DNA of 64,000 nucleotides from Cyprinodon diabolis (lineage: Eukaryota > Chordata > Actinopteri > Cyprinodontiformes > Cyprinodontidae): contig CM060072.1 of the NCBI GenBank assembly GCA_030533445.1, positions 24,015,109 through 24,079,108 on the forward strand, in the 5' to 3' direction. Below are positions 11,798 to 22,659 of the stretch, in pieces; the first letter of the stretch is position 1; each line of letters begins with the position of its first letter. Under the pieces are notes generated by a model, which saw only the letters and a program-made list of their open reading frames with translations, did no database searches and was not told the DNA's origin. Position numbers and translations under genes: made by a program.

Positions 11798-14700
11798 AGG
11801 AGCTTTCTGTGGAGAGGGCAGTCTAGGAGTCTGTGCTGAGACTGCTGCCCCTGCCACCCGGTCCCGGATAAAGCGCAAGACGACAAGATGAGAGGGATAT
11901 TCAAAATCAATGTCATGACTTCCATTTTTGATGTTATTTTTATTTAAAGTATATTTATTTTAAGTATTAATTTTTATTACTTATTACTGGTAGCGGATTT
12001 CTATCTGTTTTTAGTAGGAGGGCATGTAAACTTTCAAGCAGAACTGTTTATTAAAGTTTAAATTTGTAGCATGACAAACTGTAAAAAAAAAAAGATTTAA
12101 GGAACGTTTTGGCAAAATTCTGTTGTGATATAGAGATACACGACTTAAGTTCACCTGCTGATGAGGAGCACAAGGACTCCATGCTTCTGGAAGGACGCAG
12201 AGCTGCCTTGTCTGTAAAAAAAAAAAAAAAGGTCAATAGTTTTATAAATAAATCCTTAAGACAATAAGTAAGTAATAACTTTTCATCTCAACATTTATAT
12301 TTTAATGTTTCTGGCCATGAATTCTTATTAACCTCTTAGTTCTCTGGAACAACATAAGAAATGAAGTTTAGTCTCATCTTTATATATATAAAGTAAAATA
12401 CTATAAAGTACTCTGAAAAATGAATAAAGGTTTATGAGTTTTAATATATTTTTTTTATTCTGGTTTCCAGCTCAAAGGGAAGTTCACTCATGCAGGAAGC
12501 TTTGCTGCCGTCATTCTCATTCAAAACAATCAGACATTTTTCGGCCCGTTGTTCTCCCAAAGCGCCAATACTGGTACTTTGACTGCCTTTACTAATATGC
12601 CATTTTATTAACCGCTGGAATTGAAAGTTGGAAAAAGGGAGTGACATCAAACCAAACCGTGTTCTAATTCCATATTCAGAAACAAGTTTGTTCATCTATA
12701 AACTCTGGAACAAGGTTCTCCTATATGCAATAGCTAAAAGCAATGTATTTCAAAGATGCTTGTATTTTCAAACCCTACAGCAAAATGTTTACAAAATAAA
12801 GTATTAATAATGTGCATGTAGAAATTCAATGAAATACTGGTCATCGAGTTAGAAATAAAATATTTGGGCTATTTTATCATGGAAATTACTTAATTTGTAT
12901 GCAAGGTGGACATTTAGGACTTTGAGGTCTGGGTTAACCAGAAACTTTTAACCTCACAGATGTCAAACTATAGAGAAAGTATTTGTTAACATTGTATCTC
13001 AGACTTGAAATGTTAATCTTTTAAAATATATTTTATTTGTTAATAATTACATATTATTGAACTCATCTCAGGAAAAATCAGGAAAAATGGATAAGAATAT
13101 CTTGGAGAGAGAGCAGAGGTTCCCAAAGTGGGGGACATGAGACGCCAGGTGGAGGTTTGCAAGATGGTTTGGTTCCCTTGAGGGCCAAAAGATATAATGA
13201 AATGTATACATGTGAATGTCTCATGAAAAAAGGAGATTCTATAATGCACTTGTCGGATACAGAATTTTAATATTAAACATAAATTTAAATTATACACCTC
13301 TTTTAGAGATTAAGGCATATTGTGATATAATTTTAACCTGCATATCAACATCATGAAACTCCTTTTTTATATAATGAGGAAGTCTTTGTCTTATAATACA
13401 TGAGAACTTCTGTGTGAAAGGGTTTCTATCCTTTTGCAACATTTATCACAGTCTGATGCCTGGGAAACATTGTTTTCCATTTTGTCTAAAAAACATTTTT
13501 TGTCACTGCCATGTTATTTTCTGAGTATGCATTTTCATTTAAAGTCTGTTAGGGAATTTATAATTAAAACAGTTTTTTTTTTTCATGTTGGCAGTAGCTT
13601 TCGTTGGAATAGAGCAAAGCCTGACCTGACGTCCCCTGGGCTCTGATGAACACGCTGCCATTGCGACTGAGTTTTCCCTTTGAGTCTACAGATCTTCCAA
13701 GGTTAAAGATGGACTTCCATTTCCTTGATTTTCTCCTCCTAATGGGAAAAATGGGAAATTAAAAGTTACATTTCTTTCTATTTTTTTACAGTTTTCTCTC
13801 ATCCTGTAAGATATCTATCTTTGACCTAAAATCCTGAACCGAGAACTCACTTGCTATCTGATATTTCTATCACAGTGTGATAAAGTGATGCAGTGTTGGT
13901 ATCAGGCAGGCTGTTTTCTCGCTGACGTTCTTTGTGCACCGGATGGTTTGGACTTAGGGAGCGGGCCTGGGCCTCTTCCAAGCTCATGAGTTTCATGGGC
14001 CCACTCCCACCACTGATTGGGAGTGTAGCATATTTCTCCGCACACATCAACCCTACAAAGGCATATTCTGTTAGTATGTCATATAAAAGTAAAAGTCCCA
14101 AACTAGTTTAGTCTCAATACACCTGTGTATTAATACTTGTGGATTTTATACCTTCTTTGGGTTTTACTTCTTCAGAACCCCCGCTGAAGATTTGCTCTGC
14201 GTGGTTTAAAATAAACTCTATCACTGATTGCTGTATCCGCACCTCCTGGAAGGCCATGTCTCCATTACCAGATGAAGTCTCAATGTCCTTAGATCTAAGA
14301 ACAAAGGTGTTCAAGTTTGAGAACATGCCGTTGGTTATAAGTACTTCTCAATGGAATTCAGAAGTACTTAAGTTTGAAACTTGGAGAAGTGAAGTAAAAC
14401 AACTACAGTGCTGCAAAAAAGTATTTCCCAAATAATAGATTTCCTCTGCATGAACCTGTTAACACATTAAGATGTCTAACAGATAATGACGCTTGAATAG
14501 ATATCAAATGCAGCTTTAACCCTTTAAAGCCCGATCCAAGAATAAAACAAAACAGAAAATTACTTTGTTTTGGTTTGAATTCCTTATTTGGCCTTTTAAC
14601 AAAATATGTAAAAAGAAAAAACAGAAATACATTTTTGATATTAATAATTTGTTACTATGCGATAAGTCAAGATTATTTTTTATGTAGTCTTCTGCCCTCT

Positions 14701-17700
14701 GTTATCAGGTATATCTGATTGTGTACAATAGGATTTTGAGCAAAGTTTTTACCATTAAATTATGCAAAAGGTGTCAGACTCAAAAAATTTTAGAAACCGC
14801 ATGTATCAAATATGATACATTTGGCATTACAGGGTTAAAATAGTGATTTTATTCTTTATGGTAAAGCATTATTAAACAATCCTAACTGTTCTTTGTGAAA
14901 TTATTTTAATTAAGCTATTTTCATTTAAGACTTCTGGTAAAGAACCATCAATTATTGCATTAATTTTGTCAAGTCATCAAGGTTTAATGCAGCGAAGCAG
15001 ACCAAACCCATCAAACTCCCACCACCATTTTTGACTGTTGGTACATTGTTCATCAGAAGAAATTAGACCTTCCAAAAAGCACCCATCTTGTCCAAACAGT
15101 CCATAAACACTTTTCTCAAGTCCTGGGAATTATGAAGAAATTTGTGGCGAATGTCAAACAGAACTTTTTGGTTTCTACTGTTGAGTAAGGGTTTTTAACT
15201 CTGTACTAATGTAATGTATTGGATGTGCAGAGTCCCTTTCTTAATGCTGAATCACCAACACTGACCCTAACTGGGGGGAATGAGGCCTACAGAGCTTTAG
15301 ATGTTGTTTTGAACTTTTTCTGTGTTCCATGTTTTATCCAGCTGCCTCAGAATAACCTTTGGTCCCCCGTAAATCTCAAGTCCAGATGTTGTTATCGCAC
15401 CCAGCTGTGATTCTTTAAAAATAAAGTCGATAGTGCAAGACAACAGATGTCAGTTGGCATTATGTAAAATCTCTGTTTTAAGTCTCTCCATGCCTCTCTT
15501 TTGTAAGAATAATGCCAGAAACACCCAATATTACAATGCTTCTGATACTGTCACATATACATCAAATCTGGTTTATATTTCCCTCTTTATTGCCTTTCTT
15601 CACATTGAGATGAAAAAACATTACATTAATCTGGACTCAAAGTCTTTTGTAAAAGGGACCTTAGGTTCTTATGTTTGATTTTCTTTGATTCTGTGCATGA
15701 TATGTTGCTTTTATAGATTTCTGACCTACCAAATGTTTGCTAACAGGTCCTGTTTATATCATTTTTATTATTATTTTACAGGTCTAGAAGTAATCAGATC
15801 CAGGTGTTGCTGTTATTGCTGGGTATTACTTTTGGCATAGGACCAGGTGGGTTTGGACACCTTTGTCTCTTGATAAATGAAATCATTTAAAAAGTGCATT
15901 TTTCGATTTTCTCTGGTCTTTTTTGTTTTATTTATACATTTCTTTACTGATAAGGCACATTTAAGAGTAAGAAAACCAACAAAAATAAACAAACATAAAA
16001 AAAACTTGGAAGGGGCAAATATTTTGTACTGCACTGTGTGACTGAAATCTTTTCAGTGCGTGAGCTGGGTTAAACTCACCTTAACAGATTTGGAGCCCAT
16101 ACCAAAGCCAGATTACGTGTGTGCATATTTGTCTGGGCACTGAACGCAGCAAGGCGAGCTAAGTGCTTGGAAAGGTACTCCAGAGTCCTGAGGATGGTTG
16201 ATAAAAAGCCTTTTATCAAAAGTTAAACAGCAATAAAGTCAGTTAAAGTAAACTAGACCGTTGTTTATAGAGCTAAAAGCAAAGGACATCTGGTTTACCT
16301 GAAGTGAGCAGTCGGAAGTTCTTGGATAACTGTCTGAATGTGTAAAATTCTGTCTTGATCTCTGTGCAATGAGACAGCCTCCTACATGGAAAACAAAGAT
16401 TTGCACAATGACAGCATTATTTAACTCCTTATTTAGGTCCTATTTGTTTTATCTTTGCAAAGATGAGAACAGGACAGTCGCAACACACAGCTCAACGTTG
16501 CCCTGTTCTGATCTAGACAAAGTTTCTCTCTATAATTTAAAGCCTGAATGAAGCCGTGAAGGTCTCAACATACAGTTAATCCAAATAAGTTACAAAAAGT
16601 TGAAGAAATAGTAAAATGTTGAGTGAACACCTTAAATGAAATAGTAAAATGTTGAATAAACCTTGGGAAAGAGTCTGTTATGGAAACTATTATGTTCTGT
16701 TCCATTATAGTGCCAATTCAAAACATATATCATCTCAATAAAAAATAATAAAAATTGTATTAATTATGAAATGAAATTCTTTGTTGTGTAACCTTTATAG
16801 TTTTTATTTTTATTTTAACGAGTTGATGTAGATGTTAATAACTGGGAGAAGGATGGGTCTCCTGTAGCTGTTGGTCTTACTGTGGGACTGAGGACACTCT
16901 GCTGTTGTTGACTGCTGTCTGAAAAGATTGTTGAGCTGCTCTTCATTTTATCTAGAATATATGTATGCAGCTAAACCAGCAAGACTGATTTTTTTGTAGG
17001 CTTGACTGAAGTAGGAAAGGCAAGTTTATTTATAGCATATAAAACATTTTAGCAGAAAGACAATTAAAATTGTTATAGATGACAAAAAATAAGAAAACAG
17101 AGAAAAATTAACATTGCAATAGGATAAAGTTAATTAAATAAAAATAATTAAAGCGATTAAATAATTGATAAACATTTATAATAGCTTGATTAACAATACA
17201 AAGAAAAGGTTGTTCCACAAACTTAAGCTAGCTGTGTTTAGATAGCACAGTCAAAGGCCAGTCCAAACCATTACATTTTACATCTTTTTTTGAAGCACCT
17301 TAGAGTCTCTGCACTTCTACACTTTTCTGGGAGTTTGTTCCAGATTAGTTAATCCTAAGAACTATTAGCTGCTTTTCTGTGTTTCGTTCTGGGTATGCAG
17401 TCTTGACTTGTTTCAGAAGCCCTGACATGTTTGGAAGAGTGAAACACTGCCAATAAATCAGTTGTAATATTTTGATGCTAAGCCATTCGGTGATTTATAG
17501 ACTAAGAGGATTATCTGATAGGGGCTGCCAGAGGAAGGACTTCAGAATTGGACTGATGTGTTCCACTTTCTTAGTTTTAGTGAGGATGCAGGCGGCAGCA
17601 TTCCGGATCAGCTGCAGCTGTCTGATCCATTTTTAAGGCAAATGTGAAGAAAACATTACTGTAATCAATTATAGTAAAGATGAACCAATGAACTAGTTTT

Positions 17701-20700
17701 TCAAAGCCCTTCTGAGACATTATCCCTGTAATCCTGGAGATGATCTCTAGGGGATAGAAGGGCCACATTGTTCCTGTCTAGTGGAGTTATAGTGGAAGAA
17801 TTTATAAAAATGCGTCAATTTATAAAAATGACCCACCCTCTGAGCTTTTAAAAAACCAATGCACATGTACAACCCTGTACCCATGCAAGAGCATGCACAA
17901 GCCCATTTCTCGTTATGCAAGCTCTGTTTAAGAGTTGCTGTTTGCATCGCTCATGCAAGCTTACTTTCCAAAAGAAGATTTGCAATATTTCCACTATGTC
18001 AGACTCATCACCGGTAAGTGAAAACGGCCTTACGTAAACATATCACCAGAATGATTGACAATTAGGAGGATCACTTATACCTTTAAGGAGCCTCTGTAGG
18101 TTCAGGTCTGAGTCCATCACTACACTTAGATTTTTAGCCTTATTGCTGGTTTTTATCTATATTAACTGAGCTGAACTAAGGTCTAATAATATCAGCACTG
18201 TGGTACTTCCAGAGTTTGCATTTACAGTATAGGGATGTGATTGAACACCTTCACAAGCACAGCCTCTGTACTGTGTTGCGCACCAAGACCTGACTGCAAA
18301 ACAGTTGTTCAAATGGTTTGTCACTGCTTTTTCAATAATCTTGCTCATGAAGGGGCGGTTGGAGATAATACTTATTATAGAATAATACATTGAATATAAA
18401 TTTTCTTTTAAAAAAAACTCTCCAAGCATAATTTTATTGAGAAGACGGATGGCTGAAGATGTTCACAGAAAACTACCCGTTGATTTCTTTAGATGGTTAA
18501 AAAATTGTCAGGTTTCATCAAATGAATGAAACAAGTTTGACTTAGAGTGCCCTTTTTCGGATCAAATTTGGACAGAATTACAAGCTCAATAAGTTTAAGA
18601 TATTTTGTTATCAGCCAGTTTTTTGTTAGTATATCTGGAGGGTGGAAAATATTATTAAGGTGTACGAGAATGCTGGAGTTAAAAGCACAGGCAGACAGAG
18701 ACGTATGAAAGCCAAGGTATGCAAATAACCCCATCAAAGCACTCAGACTGTTCCACAGAAAGAAACTCTTACATGTTGGTATTTTTACCCCATTTTCCTT
18801 CTAAAAAGCCAAAAAACTTTCTTTACAGCCAACTATAGAAATTATGAAACCCTTTCTAAACAGGGATATCAGTTAAACCTTTGGTATATTTTTGAATTTG
18901 GCAGTATTTTAATATTTTGGTGTGCATCCAAGGCAAATGAAATCAATAGAATTTGCTTCTGATTCAGACTCAGATCTAGTATGTTATCTCTAGAGGTAAT
19001 ACATTTCTAAAAAACCAACACAAATGAAATTAAAATAAATAGAAAAGCATGCCATGGAGTTTTATTAACCTGCCTGAATTTATACTTTGCAAAACTAACA
19101 TTTGTTGAACTTTTTTGTATCAGGTCCGATTTGTACATCTAGGGATGGAAATGTATGCCAATGCTCTTTTGCAAAATTGCTTGGGTTCACCCCAATTGAT
19201 TGAAAATAGTCAGTAAATAATTATTTCTAAGTCTTAATTTGCCCCTGATTTCACCTTTTCTGCTTTCACAATGAAAAGATTTGTGTAGTGCAGGACTAGA
19301 ATTTTCTGTTAACAGTGTTTTTGATTTGAGTTGTGGGTCTCTGCACCTCCTGCAGAGTTAGCACCCACCTCTTGTATACTTTCCAAATTGCAGCACTCCT
19401 TGCCTTTCTTGTTGTCGTTTAATGAAATGTGAAAAAACACAAAGGGTATTCAATTCAAAGAAATCTAAGAAGATAGAAGAGGTAAATGCAGACTAAATAT
19501 AGCCTACAAATTGTTTAATATGAACAATTTGAACTTAAACTTTAATTTAGGCTAATTTAAACATAAAAAAACTAGGGGTCACGTAATTTCACATGTCTGT
19601 TTTTTTTCCCATCGTTTCAGGAAGAAATCTATACTAATCCCAAGCTATAGCCTCTCATTCAGACAAGATTTGTACATTCTACAGATGAAACTAAACATAC
19701 TCACAGTGAATTTGCTGTAGAGCTCGTATGTCAGCAGGGGATTGGGCAGCTCCCTGAAGTAGAGCTTACATAAGGAACCCACACAGTGGATGTCCTGGAG
19801 GTATACTTCCTTGGTAAGGTCAGGGCACGCCTCGGAGCAGAATTCCTGCCTACACACAAACATCCACACACAGACACACACTCAGTAAGCTGAATGACTG
19901 GACTGTCTACAAGCCCAGCTCACTCCTGCTCATCTCTGAGGCTCCTCAGACTGAGGTGCAGCTGTCGGGTCAATGCAGTTGAAAATGGGGCAAGAAATAT
20001 ATAAAAGAAAAGATACACTATTTTTTTTTTAAATGATGCATATTTTTTTTTTTTTGTACAATTAAAAGCTTCACTGAGTCCACTATCATTTGGGATTATC
20101 CTCTATCGGTCGAAATGTTTGATTTCTTCAGATAAAGTATTTTGCCTGAGTCCTGAAGCATCAAAAAAGACCCACACTATACCATTACTGGTTATCCACT
20201 TTTTTTCTTAAACACAGGGTAATTTTCTCACCAGATGTAAAAATCTTGAGGAAAAGGATGATACTGTAAGAGGAGGAAATCCAAGTGGGCTGCTTATTGG
20301 TTTTGATCAATTATGGCTTTGGCCTGGGAGCTCCATGTATTCCCAGTCTCTATCTAACTGATTTATGACCTTAAATGTGGTACCCAATATGAGTCTCCTT
20401 TGAGATCTTTTGGTCTTAAGGGCGTCCCCAAAACCTTAGAAATTATATATATATTTTTTTTTTTTTACCTTTTTTAATTTTAAAACACCTGTGATTTTGT
20501 TTCTCATCTTTCCTGAAATTTGTCTAGAGAATTTTACCTTCTTCATGTTGTCAGACAGGTTCTTGATAAAGGATTTCTTATATGGTAAAAAAAAAAAAGG
20601 TGGTTAATTCCTGTTAAATCATTATTTAACTATGGGACTGAAAGCTTTTTTGTTGTTTTATAAAGGACTGGGCTTGTTTTTTATTTCTTTTTTACACACA

Positions 20701-22597
20701 AAAAATTATTGCTATTTGAAAACTGCATGTTGTTTTTATATAAGTTATGTTTCTTTCAGATTAAATATAGAAATATATCAAAACAGCAGAAAAAATTAAA
20801 GTAGGTAAAAAACTGTTTATCATAGTCAGCTTAAAGAAAAGAATCCTTGTGGTACCTGAGACGCTGGATGTTTGAGGTGACCCCTGAAAGCCTGTAGATC
20901 CCATCCACAATCCCATGCTTCTCAATAAACTCTGCACACTTCTGGAGGACCTGTGGAACTTCAGGAAGGAAATCACACGGTATTAAGGATCTGATTGCAT
21001 CTAGTATTCCTCAATTATGAAAACTATTTATGCTACACATATGCCATAAAAATAAACAGCATTTAAAGTCACACATTAACTGTAACAATGCAGAGGGCTT
21101 AGTCCAAGGTATTGTGGTTTGTTTCACCACATGCCTGTTCTCTGCTCCTCAGGGTCGGTGGCTGTAGGTGGATTCAGGCAGGAAGTTAAAAATGGTTTGT
21201 TTGTTTCAGAGGAAAGTTGACACACCCAGTCCTTGTGGCTGGTATTACTTACGACATTTCCTCTAATAGAAATAAGCCTTTGTAATGTCACCACTGACCT
21301 ACACACTGCTTTCCTAACAACAGCCCATCTTCTCGGTAAACAACTTTGCAGAAGCCTATAACAGCTTTAGCTGTGGGTTTTTTTAAAGTGTCTTATAAAT
21401 CACATGTCTGATTCAATCTGACCAAAACTTTACTTTTACTAATAGTGGTACTAATAAGCGACTTGAGCTCATTCTGTTAATTTGGACCATGTTTTTTTAT
21501 TGTGTAGAAAAGCAGCATTAAGCTTAAAGATAATGTAAATGTAAAACATTTACTTAATGTAAAACAAGAAAGTTCTTATACGATACTGAAAGTGCAAACA
21601 AGAAGCTGAAAGGTTGATTTAAATCCTTGTTATTTGGTAATTAAGTGCAAAAATTAATCAGAAGTCCCGCGATAGTGCTTTTTGAAAGAGTTCTTACTTT
21701 TTAATACAAATGTTATGACCAAAAATAAAATGTAAAATTAATCTAAATTAGAAAATAGGAAGCATATTTTGTTCAATGCAAACTTTAGGTTCTTATAAAC
21801 ATAATTCCATTGGTCCGTTTGTCATATTTGTAATTTCTGTTTCTTTTTCATTTTTTCTGGTATTATATTTGCTCATATCGAAAAAGAATTTCCAGCGCCC
21901 TTCCTCCACAAAAATGAACGGCCAAATGTTTCTAGCTACAGTAAATTTCTCACAGCTCACCGCAGCAGGCAACAGATATTTAAATTCTCATCTCCCTGGC
22001 CTAAGTAATTGGATTCCTAATTGCCTGTCTGTGGTCATATTCTGAAAGACAAGCAACCTCCGGGTTGTCATTTAGCTCGTCTCCGTTTATACACTGAGAG
22101 GACATTTCTCATACACAGGCAACAAATATAACTGGAGTTTGGATGGATTTCTGAACATACAGCAGTACATGTGATAATTTGTGGAAAGCTTTTAAACTGA
22201 AAACGATTCTGCCTCTGAAATCAGTAAAAAAAATTATTCTTAACAGAATTTGTGGCTGTTTCTTTACGAAAAACATATATCTTAATACACCATATCTTTC
22301 TGTCACACTAAGGGACATTTCAGGTAGCCTACCAGAAAATTCATATCGTGATGTCATTTTTTGGAAAGACGTTGTGCGAATATTCCCTGTTTTATTTTTA
22401 AAATACATATGGATTAAAAAAAAAACACACACACACACAACTACCTGATAACTGTAATTAAATAGAGTTGAATAACCAAATTTTTATTACAGTCCTGTAA
22501 ACCTTGTTAAAAATATGTCATCGATTTCATTTTTCCTACATATGTAGAAATCATATCTTGTTTCCAAACTTTTGACCTGTTGTGTTCTTTGCAACAT

Positions 22598-22659
<62 letters not shown>

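Larger units (their letters stand above)
9645..12154. other. arhgap31 intron 9 with repeat-derived DNA
   Basis: Besides the DD36E element at 10882-11723 and a (TA)n tract, 9760-10250 contains phrases I associate with dispersed fish DNA-transposon derivatives ('gaccaacacaaagta' near 9860 and 'atgatgctgccaccacca' near 10210). No coding capacity is preserved there. Confidence 0.5.

Noticed and set aside
19849..19853. Alternative acceptor GCAG|GAATTC for arhgap31 exon 3
   Set aside because: It would break the split Arg codon shared with exon 2; the upstream TAG|GCAGG acceptor keeps LRQEF in frame.
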